Below are positions 43,747-52,450 of a stretch of DNA of 64,000 nucleotides, one piece after another. The stretch covers positions 27,115 through 91,114 of the forward strand of contig NZ_QVMP01000012.1 of assembly GCF_010501095.1 (NCBI RefSeq). Direction: 5' to 3'. The position numbers and the translations under genes are program-made. This stretch comes from Dysgonomonas sp. 520 (GTDB taxonomy: Bacteria > Bacteroidota > Bacteroidia > Bacteroidales > Dysgonomonadaceae). Positions within the stretch are counted from its first letter, which is position 1, and every line of letters begins with the position of its first letter. Below the pieces are notes generated by a model, which did not search any database, was not told the origin of the DNA, and saw only the letters and a program-made list of their open reading frames with translations.

Positions 43747-44568
43747 ATGAATAAAATATCCATTATAACCATATCTTTCAACAATAGCGAGGGCTTGGAA
43801 AAAACCATGGAAAGTGTTTTTCGGCAAACCTATCGGCTCTATGAATATATTGTTATTGACGGAGGCTCTTCGGATGGCAGCGCCGATCTTCTGAAAAGGC
43901 ATGATGACAAGATAGCCTATTGGGTTAGTGAGCCCGATAAGGGTATATACAATGCCATGAATAAGGGATTGGATAAGGCAACAGGCGATTATGTACACTT
44001 CCTGAATGCGGGTGATTCATATGCATCCGATGATGTTTTGGAACGTTTTTTTGCGGAAGAGCAAAGTGTTCCGTTTATCCGTGGGACCCAGATTTGTAAC
44101 TATGGCAACCGCACCGAGATATGGACAAATATGGGAGAGGAAGACTTAACCGTGTTTGGGATGTATGAAAATACAATGCTTCATCAGGCTACATTCATCA
44201 GGCGAGATATGTTTGATAAATATGGTAAATATGATGAAACGTTGAAGATTACAGCCGATTGGAAGTTTTTTTTCAAGGCAATATTAGGCAATGAGAAAAC
44301 CTCGTTTCGAAATATCCCTGTGGTTGATTTTGAGATGTTTGGTATCAGCACAAGCGGAGAATATGGTGCAATACTTAAAAAGGAACGTGCCGAAGTGATC
44401 AGGGAATTGATGCCTTCTAACTATTTGCCCGATTATGAAAAATTATTCGACCTGAACAAGGATAGTTATATCATTGATTTTGTGAAATCGAACAGGTTTT
44501 TTTTATGTACATTCAAGGTGTTTAGAAGAATATGCTTGATGTTGGGCATTGGAAAAACAAGGAAATAG
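43747..44568 (+). CDS. family 2 glycosyltransferase
   Basis: The 273-aa protein starts KISIITISFNNSEGLEKTMESVFRQTY, with YIVIDGGSSDGSADLLKRH near 34-52, the WVSEPDKGIYNAMNKGLDKATGDYVHFLNAGDSY run near 58-91 typical of WcaA/WbbD-like enzymes, and TADWKFFFKAI near 160. It begins immediately after the previous stop and is the last gene of the glycan run. Confidence 0.88.
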   Translation: MNKISIITISFNNSEGLEKTMESVFRQTYRLYEYIVIDGGSSDGSADLLKRHDDKIAYWVSEPDKGIYNAMNKGLDKATGDYVHFLNAGDSYASDDVLERFFAEEQSVPFIRGTQICNYGNRTEIWTNMGEEDLTVFGMYENTMLHQATFIRRDMFDKYGKYDETLKITADWKFFFKAILGNEKTSFRNIPVVDFEMFGISTSGEYGAILKKERAEVIRELMPSNYLPDYEKLFDLNKDSYIIDFVKSNRFFLCTFKVFRRICLMLGIGKTRK

Positions 44569-44578
44569 AATACATTTG
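44549..44578 (+). promoter_or_regulatory. aroK promoter, distal
   Basis: TTG at 44549-44551, 19 nt, then TACATTTG at 44571-44578, overlapping the end of the last glycosyltransferase gene. A second TACATTTG at 44626-44633 lies only 12 nt before aroK and could start a nearly leaderless message. Confidence 0.55.
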
Positions 44579-44644
44579 CATAGTTAAGATTAACTAAGTC
44601 TTTATTTTAATTGTTTGTTTTTCATTACATTTGTGTTAACACTT

Positions 44645-45178
44645 ATGGAGCGTATTTTTTTAATTGGATATATGGGGGTTGGTAAAACAACCTTGGGAAA
44701 AGGTTTGGCAAAAGCACTAAACCTTGAATTTGTTGATTTAGATTTATATATACAAGCCAGATACCAAAAAACCGTAACTCAATTGTTCGAAGAATATGGA
44801 GAAGACGGATTCCGGAAGATAGAAAACAAACTGTTGAAAGAGGTTAGCGACTTCGAAAATGTTGTTATCTCGACAGGGGGGGGAGCACCATGTTTCTATG
44901 ACAATATTGATATAATGAACCGGAAAGGAAAAACTGTGTATCTGAAAGCCAGCACAGACCTGTTACACAGCAGATTGCTGACATGCCGAGACAAGAGGCC
45001 CCTTTTACAAAACAAAACAGACGAAGAACTATACAATTTTATTAAAGAAAATTTGAGAAAAAGAGAACCGTTTTATTCTAAGGCCAAATATACACTTGAG
45101 GCTGAAGAGTTGGTTAGCAGAGACGATATAGAGAAATATGTGTCTCTGTTGTCGGAACTTCTCAATATAAAACATTGA
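44645..45178 (+). CDS. aroK: shikimate kinase
   Basis: The 177-aa P-loop kinase phosphorylates shikimate in the chorismate pathway. Walker A GYMGVGKTT is at residues 8-16, the shikimate-binding DLDLYIQ near 31-37, VISTGGGAPC near 76-85 with the GGG motif, and the lid Arg in CRDKRPLL near 115-122. A frame opens 10 codons earlier but the ATG at 44645 (MERIFLIGYMG) is the natural start. The next gene starts 5 nt after its stop, so aroK, the protease and radA form one operon. Confidence 0.92.
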   Translation: MERIFLIGYMGVGKTTLGKGLAKALNLEFVDLDLYIQARYQKTVTQLFEEYGEDGFRKIENKLLKEVSDFENVVISTGGGAPCFYDNIDIMNRKGKTVYLKASTDLLHSRLLTCRDKRPLLQNKTDEELYNFIKENLRKREPFYSKAKYTLEAEELVSRDDIEKYVSLLSELLNIKH

Positions 45179-45182
45179 ATAT

Positions 45183-46868
45183 ATGATGGGTACGAAGAAA
45201 ATATTACAAATTGCGGGCATTTTGGTGTCTCTGTTGTTTGTTAGTGTCAACCTGTCGGCACAAAGGATAGAGGTGGGAGTTCCTCCGAGCTTCAACAATA
45301 TGCCGGTCGGTAAAACAAAGCTAATGAGGAAAGTGCAGGTTTTGGAAAAACACTTCAAAGTAGAAGACCTGAAGAAAGAAGATGTTGTGACCAATAAGAT
45401 GGGCATGCCTTTGCGGATAGCGGAGGATGTTGCAGCAGATGTTGATATAAATAGAACGGGAGAGTGGATGGTATTGTCTAATGGTCAGCAAATCTGGCAA
45501 CAAACAATTCAATCGCCGGATGCTAACGGTTTGATTTTGTCGTTCGATGAAATGTACATACCTCAAGGGGCAAAACTATATATCTACACATCCGATAGGT
45601 TGCAGGTTGAGGGAGCATACACGGAAAAAACGAATCCATCGGGAGGAGAATACAGCAGTCCCGTACTGTTTCAGGACGAAGTTACGCTCGAATATGTGGC
45701 TTCGGCTCAATCGGAGGAAGCACCCCGCATAAAAATATCGTCGGTGGGTTATGTGTACAATATGAAAGCCGAACTGGCAAAGGAAGATCTTTCATGTATG
45801 GTGAACATAAATTGCGAAGAGGGAGACAATTGGCAGAAACAGAAAAAAGGCGTGGTTGGTTTGCAGATTCGTATAGGAAGTTCATCTTATGTTTGTTCGG
45901 GCGTATTGGTGAATAATGCACGAAAAGATAAAACCCCTTATATAATGACGGCAGATCATTGTATATGGGTAGAAAAAGATACTGCCAATTTTGCTACCAT
46001 GATGTTCGATTTTTATAAAGAGAAAAATGGATGTACGTCGATAGAAAATATAATAAGTTCGAATACGAGAACTCTCGTCGGAGCCGAACTGTTGGTTGAT
46101 ATACCGTTGCATAAGGGTTCGGATGGTGTGTTGCTCAAGTTGAAAAATGAAATTCCTTCTGATTGGAATGTATATTATAACGGATGGGATGCGAGGGAAA
46201 TAGCTCCGTCAAGCGGTGTCGGCATACATCATCCCGGCGGCTACCAGAAAACCGTGTCGACATATAAGGAAACTGTTGGTCAGACGGGTTTCGGTGGCGT
46301 GTGGATGAGTGATACGATATACACGGCATCTTTTGCACATTGGTCTGTGTTGTGGTCGAAAACAGCTAATGGGCGTAGCGTTACGGCCGGAGGGTCTTCC
46401 GGTTCACCATTGTTCAATCAAGACGGACTGGTTGTGGGCACGCTGACGGGAGGAAATTCAGAATGTGGCAATCTTTTTGGTGAGGATGTTTATGGTAAAA
46501 TGTCTTATCATTGGAATAAATATTCCGGGTCGAACCGTCGGATGAAGACTTATCTTGACCCCGATGATACAGGCATATTGGTATTGGAGGGTCTGGAAGT
46601 GAATAAGGACAGTGGTATTGCATCAGAGAAAGCAGAGAGTAGTAATGTTGTTATATTTCCCAATCCGGTGAATACAGAACTGCATATTAATGCGAAAAAT
46701 ATAATCAGTAAGGTCTGGGTATACGATATTTCGGGCAGATTGGTAACTCAACAGTCGGGAGACGGCGCTTCTACTCTATCCATGTCGACAGAATCGTGGC
46801 AACAGGGAGTTTATCAGGTATTGGTGGAGACAGGCGTGGCTGTGTATAAGGAAAAAATTATAAAATAA
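45183..46868 (+). CDS. secreted trypsin-like serine endopeptidase with type IX secretion sorting domain
   Basis: The 561-aa protein has a signal peptide (about 6-26, ending NLSAQ), a propeptide of roughly 180 residues, and a trypsin-like domain resembling lysyl endopeptidase. The catalytic His is in IMTADHCIW near 260, a likely Asp in KGSDGVLLKL near 315 and the Ser in AGGSSGSPLFNQDG near 410. The C-terminal about 75 residues form a type A sorting domain (VVIFPNPVNTELHI.. GVYQVLVETG.. YKEKIIK), directing export by the type IX system and attachment to surface polysaccharide. Why it sits between aroK and radA is unclear. Confidence 0.85.
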   Translation: MMGTKKILQIAGILVSLLFVSVNLSAQRIEVGVPPSFNNMPVGKTKLMRKVQVLEKHFKVEDLKKEDVVTNKMGMPLRIAEDVAADVDINRTGEWMVLSNGQQIWQQTIQSPDANGLILSFDEMYIPQGAKLYIYTSDRLQVEGAYTEKTNPSGGEYSSPVLFQDEVTLEYVASAQSEEAPRIKISSVGYVYNMKAELAKEDLSCMVNINCEEGDNWQKQKKGVVGLQIRIGSSSYVCSGVLVNNARKDKTPYIMTADHCIWVEKDTANFATMMFDFYKEKNGCTSIENIISSNTRTLVGAELLVDIPLHKGSDGVLLKLKNEIPSDWNVYYNGWDAREIAPSSGVGIHHPGGYQKTVSTYKETVGQTGFGGVWMSDTIYTASFAHWSVLWSKTANGRSVTAGGSSGSPLFNQDGLVVGTLTGGNSECGNLFGEDVYGKMSYHWNKYSGSNRRMKTYLDPDDTGILVLEGLEVNKDSGIASEKAESSNVVIFPNPVNTELHINAKNIISKVWVYDISGRLVTQQSGDGASTLSMSTESWQQGVYQVLVETGVAVYKEKIIK

Positions 46869-46872
46869 GACA

Positions 46873-48246
46873 ATGGCGAAAGCAAAATCGGTTTTTGTTT
46901 GTAGTAGTTGTGGCAACGATTCGCCGAAGTGGCTCGGAAAATGCCCTGTCTGTGGCGAGTGGAATACTTACGTAGAGGAGTTGGTGTTGAAGACGAGTGC
47001 TTCCAAGCCTTCCCGAACAGGAGGACTGGCTTCGGATTCTTCAAAGCGGAAGCCACTGCAATTGAAGGATGTTGAAACAAGCGAAGAGCTTAGGATAAAT
47101 CTTCGGGATGAAGAGTTTAACCGTGTTTTGGGAGGTGGACTTGTTCCCGGTTCGTTGGTTCTGATAGGCGGCGAACCCGGCATTGGAAAATCGACGCTGG
47201 TTTTGCAAACTATTCTGAAACTTCCGGATGTCAATATTCTTTACATATCGGGGGAGGAGAGTGCAAAGCAATTGAAATTGAGAGCCGATAGAATCAGCCA
47301 GCAAAATCAGAACTGTTTCATCGTTTGTGAAACCAATCTTGAGCAAATCTTTGTACATATCAAGAATGTCAACCCCGATATCGTTATTATAGATTCAATA
47401 CAAACAATATATTCGGATATGGTAGAATCTTCTCCGGGTAGCGTATCGCAAGTTCGGGAGTGTTCCGCAGCCATTTTGAAGTTTGCAAAAGAATCGGGTA
47501 CACCGACTATTCTCATAGGTCATATAAATAAAGAGGGAAGCATTGCAGGTCCTAAAGTTTTGGAACATATTGTAGACACGGTGTTGCAGTTTGAAGGAGA
47601 TCAGCATTACATGTACCGGATACTGAGAAGTATCAAAAATCGTTTTGGAAGTACGGCCGAATTGGGTATATACGAAATGCGCCAAAGTGGATTGAGGGAA
47701 GTTAGCAATCCTTCGGAACTTTTACTTACCCAAAATCATGAAGGATTGAGCGGAGTGTCTATTTCTGCGGCAATAGAAGGGGTACGCCCTTTTCTTATCG
47801 AGACGCAGGCATTGGTGAGCACTGCTGCCTACGGAACGCCTCAGCGTTCGGCTACGGGGTTCGATATCAGGCGAATGAATATGCTTTTGGCTGTGTTGGA
47901 AAAGCGGGCAGGCTTTAAATTGATTCAGAAAGATGTTTTCTTGAATATTGCCGGAGGACTTAAGGTAAATGATCCTGCCATAGATTTGGCTGTGATAAGT
48001 GCTGTTTTGTCGTCAAGTTTGGATATTGCTATCGAGCGTCATGTGTGTATGGCGGGAGAAGTTGGTTTGTCGGGCGAAATTCGTCCCGTAAATCGTATAG
48101 AACAAAGGATATTGGAAGCCGAGAAACTTGGTTTTTCAAAGATTCTCATTCCGCATAACAACTTGAAAGGGTTTACTTCAAAAGTGAAGATTGAGATTGT
48201 GCAAGTGAGGAAAGTTGAGGAGGCTTTCCGGCAGCTTTTCGGATAA
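46873..48246 (+). CDS. radA: DNA repair protein RadA
   Basis: The 457-aa protein has the RadA (Sms) domain order. An N-terminal four-Cys zinc finger (CSSCGNDSPKWLGKCPVCGEW, residues 10-30), a RecA-like ATPase with Walker A GEPGIGKST at 100-108, the KNRFG motif near 255-259, and a C-terminal Lon-protease-like domain. RadA promotes branch migration in recombinational repair. It starts 4 nt after the protease stop, so it is probably co-transcribed with aroK. Confidence 0.94.
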   Translation: MAKAKSVFVCSSCGNDSPKWLGKCPVCGEWNTYVEELVLKTSASKPSRTGGLASDSSKRKPLQLKDVETSEELRINLRDEEFNRVLGGGLVPGSLVLIGGEPGIGKSTLVLQTILKLPDVNILYISGEESAKQLKLRADRISQQNQNCFIVCETNLEQIFVHIKNVNPDIVIIDSIQTIYSDMVESSPGSVSQVRECSAAILKFAKESGTPTILIGHINKEGSIAGPKVLEHIVDTVLQFEGDQHYMYRILRSIKNRFGSTAELGIYEMRQSGLREVSNPSELLLTQNHEGLSGVSISAAIEGVRPFLIETQALVSTAAYGTPQRSATGFDIRRMNMLLAVLEKRAGFKLIQKDVFLNIAGGLKVNDPAIDLAVISAVLSSSLDIAIERHVCMAGEVGLSGEIRPVNRIEQRILEAEKLGFSKILIPHNNLKGFTSKVKIEIVQVRKVEEAFRQLFG

Positions 48247-48348
48247 GGTTACAGGCTGTTTTATGTGTGTTTTAATGCCAATTATAAGCCGGAAAGAACT
48301 TTCTGTTACTTAATTTCGGATAAACTCTTTCCAGATCAAAATATTTTG

Positions 48349-48356
48349 TATTTTTG
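48349..48356 (+). promoter_or_regulatory. tRNA-Arg(CCG) promoter, -7 box
   Basis: TATTTTTG matches TANNTTTG, 18 nt before the tRNA, with TTTC at 48327-48330 as a weak -33 element. Confidence 0.5.
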
Positions 48357-48374
48357 TGAACCAAAAATCAGAAT

Positions 48375-48446
48375 GGCTCTGTAGTTTAATGGATAAAATG
48401 AAGGATTCCGGTTCCTTTGATGTGGGTTCGATTCCCGCCAGAGTCA
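48375..48446 (+). tRNA. tRNA-Arg (anticodon CCG)
   Basis: A cloverleaf can be built: acceptor GGCTCTG with CAGAGTC (one G-U pair) plus discriminator A, D-arm GTTT/AAAT, anticodon stem AAGGA/TCCTT with loop TTCCGGT (anticodon CCG, reading CGG), variable TGAT, T-arm GTGGG/CCCGC with loop TTCGATT. The 3' CCA is not encoded. Confidence 0.93.
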
Positions 48447-48459
48447 CAGAGGAAAATAA

Positions 48460-48497
48460 AAGCGTGTAAATCAGTAGATTGCACGCTTCTGTTTTTT
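48460..48497 (+). terminator. terminator after tRNA-Arg(CCG)
   Basis: AAGCGTG (48460-48466) pairs with CACGCTT (48482-48488), followed by CTGTTTTTT. Confidence 0.8.
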
Positions 48498-48546
48498 GTA
48501 CTTAGATTGGTTGATAACATTGTAATGCTATCCAATATGCAAACGG

Positions 48547-48681
48547 CTAATTCTGTTCGATTGCATTTGCTATTTTATCATAAAGATCGTCGAATTCAGC
48601 CAGATAGTCATCACTATCCATAAATCGCTTTATTTCTTTTAATATTGAAAGTAATTCTTCGCACTTTTCGCAATTTGCCAT
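48547..48681 (-). CDS. 44-aa acidic CxxC microprotein, hypothetical
   Basis: A short frame with ATG at 48679-48681 and TAG at 48547-48549 encodes MANCEKCEELLSILKEIKRF followed by an acidic, aromatic tail ending NAIEQN. It has one CxxC motif and a strongly amphipathic helix. Base content and the absence of another gene between the tRNA terminator and the pgk terminator make it a fair candidate, but there is no ribosome-binding site and no family is recognised. The pgk terminator lies about 150 nt upstream of it on this strand, so it would need its own promoter. Confidence 0.45.
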   Translation of the reverse strand: MANCEKCEELLSILKEIKRFMDSDDYLAEFDDLYDKIANAIEQN

Positions 48682-48827
48682 AATCTGATTCAATCTAAAT
48701 TTGTAATTCTATCGTTAGTGCTAATTTGACAAGTAAAATAGGTGAAAGTTTAAACCTCATAATAATCAGGGTGATAAATAATATTAATCTTATATCGTAC
48801 CCCTGTTTTGCAGAACCGGTTTAATGA

Positions 48828-48857
48828 AAAGAGGTTGCTCCGAAGAACAACCTCTTT
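48828..48857 (-). terminator. pgk terminator
   Basis: AAAGAGGTTG (48828-48837) pairs perfectly with CAACCTCTTT (48848-48857); on the minus strand it lies 21 nt after the pgk stop and is followed by TTC. Confidence 0.75.
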
Positions 48858-48877
48858 GTATCTTTTGGTTGTAAAGA

Positions 48878-50140
48878 TTAATAACCTCTTATGGCTTTGA
48901 TGCCCGGTAAAACTTTTCCTTCTATAAATTCAAGTAAAGCTCCACCTCCGGTTGAAACGTATGATACGTCGTTTGCATAACCAAATTTGTTTATACAAGC
49001 AACTGAGTCGCCACCACCGATAAGAGAGAATGCGCCGTGTTTTGTAGCATCAACTATTGCATCGGCAACAGCTTTAGATCCGTGAGCGAAATTGTCAAAC
49101 TCAAATACACCTACCGGGCCATTCCACAAGATTGTTTTAGAAGCTTTGATTACTTCCGCAAATTCTTTTTCTCCTTCTGTACCTATGTCAAGTCCTGACC
49201 ATCCATCAGGAATTTCATTTGCTTTCACTATCTGAACATTGGCGTCGTTGCTGAATGAATCTGCAATGCGTGCGTCGCTGGCAATAACAAGTTTTACGTT
49301 TTTTTCTTTTGCGATTGCCATAATTTCTTTTGCTTCGTTTAGCATATCATCTTCGCAAAGCGAGCTTCCTATTTTTCCACCATTTGCTTTTTCGAAAGTG
49401 AATGCCATACCGCCTCCAATGATCAGGTTGTCAACCTTAGTAAGAAGGTTTTTGATGATTATGATTTTGGAAGATACTTTCGATCCACCAATGATAGCAG
49501 TAAATGGACGAGCTGTATCTTGCATAATTTTGTCAACGGCGTCAATTTCTTTTTGCATAAGGTAGCCGAACATTTTATGCTCTGCATCAAAATAATCGGC
49601 AATAAGAGCTGTTGATGCGTGTGCACGGTGAGCTGTACCAAAAGCGTCATTTACATATACATCTGCATACGAAGCCAGTTGCTTTGTGAATTCGATTTGT
49701 TTAGCCTTGATATCTTTCTTTGCAGCGGCTTTCTCTTCATCCGTTGCGTTATCTGCCAAGCCACGAGGTTTGCCTTCTTCTTCTGCATAGAAGCGAAGAT
49801 TTTCTAGCAAAAGAGCTTCTCCGGGTTGAAGTGCTGCGGCCTTCATGGCAGCTTCGTCACTTGCACAGTCGGAGGCAAATTGAACATCAACTCCAAGAAG
49901 TTTTGATACATGACCAAGGATGTGTTTCAACGAGTATTTATCTTCAACGCCTTTTGGTCTTCCGAGATGTGATCCAATGATCAGGCTACCTCCATCAGCT
50001 AAGATTTTTTTCAAGGTAGGAAGAGCGGCACGTATACGTGTGTCATCTGTAATATTAAAGTTTGCATCTAGAGGAACATTGAAGTCAACCCTTACAAAAG
50101 CCTTTTTACCAGCAAAGTTAAATTTGTCAATTGTTATCAT
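48878..50140 (-). CDS. pgk: phosphoglycerate kinase
   Basis: The 420-aa glycolytic enzyme transfers phosphate from 1,3-bisphosphoglycerate to ADP. Conserved blocks: [14 protein letters not shown] near 13-26, SHLGRPKG near 58-65, [15 protein letters not shown] near 114-128, [11 protein letters not shown] near 170, [11 protein letters not shown] near 213-223, [12 protein letters not shown] near 345 and [13 protein letters not shown] near 375-387. Full length. Monocistronic, with its own terminator; a TATATTTG -7 box lies on the minus strand at 50219-50226. Confidence 0.96.
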   Translation of the reverse strand: MITIDKFNFAGKKAFVRVDFNVPLDANFNITDDTRIRAALPTLKKILADGGSLIIGSHLGRPKGVEDKYSLKHILGHVSKLLGVDVQFASDCASDEAAMKAAALQPGEALLLENLRFYAEEEGKPRGLADNATDEEKAAAKKDIKAKQIEFTKQLASYADVYVNDAFGTAHRAHASTALIADYFDAEHKMFGYLMQKEIDAVDKIMQDTARPFTAIIGGSKVSSKIIIIKNLLTKVDNLIIGGGMAFTFEKANGGKIGSSLCEDDMLNEAKEIMAIAKEKNVKLVIASDARIADSFSNDANVQIVKANEIPDGWSGLDIGTEGEKEFAEVIKASKTILWNGPVGVFEFDNFAHGSKAVADAIVDATKHGAFSLIGGGDSVACINKFGYANDVSYVSTGGGALLEFIEGKVLPGIKAIRGY

Positions 50141-50218
50141 AACTTATTGAAATTAAAAATATTATATATTTTGTATAGATTAAATGCTATTCTTGAAAAC
50201 TTTTTGAAAAAAGCGACA

Positions 50219-50226
50219 CAAATATA
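50219..50226 (-). promoter_or_regulatory. pgk promoter, -7 box
   Basis: On the minus strand this reads TATATTTG (TANNTTTG), 79 nt before the pgk ATG. No -33 element is obvious. Confidence 0.5.
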
Positions 50227-50371
50227 AGAAATTAAGTTTGATAAATTTGATTAGAGGATGAATTTATTCCGACTATTTTAGCAAGTGAAAGCTCTAAGGA
50301 ATAATATAAACTACTATTGTAAAATGAAGATTACAATATATAGTTGTTTTTCGAATCTTTTTTTAATTAAA

Positions 50372-50402
50372 TTTGGATTTAGATGGAAATATATTATCTT
50401 TG
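50372..50402 (+). promoter_or_regulatory. tRNA-Arg(TCT) promoter
   Basis: TTTG at 50372-50375, a 19-nt spacer and TATCTTTG at 50395-50402 match the Bacteroidota consensus exactly; transcription would begin about 20 nt before the tRNA. Confidence 0.8.
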
Positions 50403-50429
50403 CATCGCTTTTTAAGCAATCAAAGGTGA

Positions 50430-50503
50430 GGTCCAGTAGCTCAGCTGGATAGAGCAACAGCCTTCTAAGCTGTGGGTCAGGGGTTCGAATCCCTTCTGGA
50501 TCA
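50430..50503 (+). tRNA. tRNA-Arg (anticodon TCT)
   Basis: Acceptor GGTCCAG pairs with CTGGATC, plus discriminator A; the anticodon stem ACAGC/GCTGT encloses loop CTTCTAA with anticodon TCT (reads AGA); the T-arm contains GGTTCGAATCC. The 3' CCA is not encoded. An integrase gene begins 283 nt downstream, so this is the likely integration target. Confidence 0.95.
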
Positions 50504-50548
50504 CTTAAAGGTCGGAAAACCAAAGACTTATTTCTGACAAAACAAGAC

Positions 50549-50586
50549 AAAACTCTCTAAGATAGATTCTTAGGGAGTTTTTTTAT
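50549..50586 (+). terminator. terminator between tRNA-Arg(TCT) and the integrase
   Basis: AAACTCTCTAAGA (50550-50562) pairs with the segment ending GAGTTT at 50580 (one G-U pair), followed by a run of T. Confidence 0.8.
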
Positions 50587-50639
50587 TCTCCCTTTTAGAC
50601 ATAATCAGTCATTAAAATGCCGATATCGGACAGTCATTC

Positions 50640-50687
50640 GTTACGGAATCGTTACGGATTTCACGAAAGACAAAAACCGTAACGATT
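50640..50687. repeat. CGTTACGGA repeats, candidate integrase arm sites
   Basis: CGTTACGGA occurs at 50640-50648 and 50651-50659, offset 11 nt, and ATCGTTACGG (50649-50658) has a perfect inverted copy CCGTAACGAT at 50678-50687. They lie between the tRNA and the integrase, where arm-type binding sites are expected. Confidence 0.5.
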
Positions 50688-50785
50688 TAGATTATAAGTA
50701 TCTCATTTGTCGAATATTGGCAGTTCTTTGTCTTCCTGACTTCTAACAATTAATTCTAGTTTTGAACACTAAAAAATGATCTATT

Positions 50786-52024
50786 ATGAATGTTATGAAG
50801 TCAACCTTTCGTGTATTGTTTTATCTCCGAAAGAATGAAGTGAACAAATCCGGTAATTCTTCGATTATGGTAAGAATTACTGTAAATGGAGAACAAGTGC
50901 AGTTCAGTTCCAAGTTACAAATCAAACCTGAACTTTGGGATACTAAGAATGGAAAGGCGGTTGGCAAGGGTGCTGACTCCATGAAGACCAATCGTTTGTT
51001 GGAAGCTATCAGTGCAAAAGCAAATGAATTATATCATAAGCAACTGAGCGAGTACGGCTATGTTCTGCCCGAAAAGATTAAGAACATTATACTCGGAGTC
51101 GATTCTGATAGAAGAAAGATGCTGTTGGAACACTTTGACGAATATAATGAGTTCTATGTTTTGAAGATCGGCAAAGATACTTCTCAAATAACTGCTAATC
51201 GTTATAAGTTAACCAAACTTCGTCTGCAAGAGTTCTTAAAGGCAGAATATAATCTTTCGGATATTCCTGTATTTGAACTAACACCTGTGTTTGTAGAGAA
51301 GTTTTTTCTGTTTCTTCGAAATACCCATAATTGCAGTAATAATACTGCTTTGAAGTTTATCCAACGATTCAGAGCAGTTTTCTATTATATCAAAGATACA
51401 GGAGCAGATATAAAGATTAATCCTTTCGGTAGTTTTAAATTCCGCACAACCAAAGTCGTTCGGGAAATACTTACTCAAGAAGAACTCGATATCATATACA
51501 AAAAAGAGTTCTTAACCGAAAGATTAGGACAAGTTAAAGACATCTTTATTTTTATGTGTTATACCGGACTTAGTTACATTGATGTAGCACAGCTAACAGA
51601 AGATAATATCAAAACTGCTTTTGACGGACATCAATGGGTAATGACTAAACGCCAAAAGACAAGTGTACCATCTAATATCCGTTTGCTCGAAATCCCATTA
51701 GCAATTATAGAGAAGTATAGAGGACAACAAAAGAATGGCAAATTATTTCCTGTTTGCTCTAATCAGAAGATGAATGAGTACCTCAAAGAAATCTCTATAA
51801 TCTGCGGAATAGATAAGCTAATAACCTGTCATATAGCACGTCATACTTTCGGAACAACCGTTACGCTCGCCAATGGAGTACCTATTGAAACGGTATCAAA
51901 AATGCTCGGGCATACAGACATTCGGACTACTCAAATCTACGCTAAAATAGTCGATCAGAAGCTTAGTACAGATATGGATAGCTTGGCGAAAAACTATAAA
52001 AGACGGAAATACATTAATAAATAG
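50786..52024 (+). CDS. tyrosine recombinase / integrase of the conjugative element
   Basis: The 412-aa protein has an N-terminal arm-binding domain (about 1-95), a SAM-like core-binding domain (about 105-205) and a C-terminal catalytic domain (about 215-400). In the catalytic domain the first conserved Arg position reads TGLSYID, with Ser where TGxR is usual, as in IntDOT-type integrases. HIARHTF near 352-358 and GHTDIRTTQIYAKI supply the H-x-x-R, second His and the Tyr nucleophile. It probably catalyses integration at tRNA-Arg(TCT). Confidence 0.9.
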   Translation: MNVMKSTFRVLFYLRKNEVNKSGNSSIMVRITVNGEQVQFSSKLQIKPELWDTKNGKAVGKGADSMKTNRLLEAISAKANELYHKQLSEYGYVLPEKIKNIILGVDSDRRKMLLEHFDEYNEFYVLKIGKDTSQITANRYKLTKLRLQEFLKAEYNLSDIPVFELTPVFVEKFFLFLRNTHNCSNNTALKFIQRFRAVFYYIKDTGADIKINPFGSFKFRTTKVVREILTQEELDIIYKKEFLTERLGQVKDIFIFMCYTGLSYIDVAQLTEDNIKTAFDGHQWVMTKRQKTSVPSNIRLLEIPLAIIEKYRGQQKNGKLFPVCSNQKMNEYLKEISIICGIDKLITCHIARHTFGTTVTLANGVPIETVSKMLGHTDIRTTQIYAKIVDQKLSTDMDSLAKNYKRRKYINK

Positions 52025-52029
52025 GCTTT

Positions 52030-52449
52030 ATGGAAACAGGATATATAAAATTCACAGATATAGAAACTGATAAACCCATTATTGAAGTGAGAATAATTGA
52101 TGGTACGGTTTGGATGACAGTAAACGAGATAGCTGATTTGTTCGGGGTATATTCCCCGACAATCAGTAAACATCTAAAAGCCATATTCAAAGATGGTTTA
52201 TTGAGAGAAAGTGATGTTACAAAGGAGTATAGATATACCCGAAATGAGAAAGAAGAATATATTCGTACTTATTACAATCTTGAAATAATTATCTTTTTGA
52301 GTTTTCGTATTCAATCGCTTTATACAAAAGCTTTTCGGGAATGGGTATTGAACGCTTTTCGGGAATATAGTAAGGAGCAGAAAAGCCATGAGGTTATTGT
52401 CATATCCAATACTTACACAAGAGAACATTCACTTAAAACTTTGAATTGA
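52030..52449 (+). CDS. RhuM-family protein
   Basis: The 139-aa protein resembles the virulence RhuM family: an N-terminal winged-helix-like segment (VWMTVNEIADLFGVYSPTISKHL, about 28-50) and YYNLEIIIFLSFRIQSLYTKAFREWV near 90-115. It is short compared with full-length RhuM proteins and may be a core fragment. RhuM genes are common cargo on islands and prophages; molecular function is not firmly known. It starts 5 nt after the integrase stop and 1 nt separates it from the next gene. Confidence 0.75.
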   Translation: METGYIKFTDIETDKPIIEVRIIDGTVWMTVNEIADLFGVYSPTISKHLKAIFKDGLLRESDVTKEYRYTRNEKEEYIRTYYNLEIIIFLSFRIQSLYTKAFREWVLNAFREYSKEQKSHEVIVISNTYTREHSLKTLN

Positions 52450-52450
52450 A

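Noticed and set aside
50314..50550. A 78-codon minus-strand frame spanning tRNA-Arg(TCT)
   Set aside because: Its PEGIRTPDPQLRRLLLYPAEL-like segment is the translated reverse complement of the tRNA, a well-known false gene.
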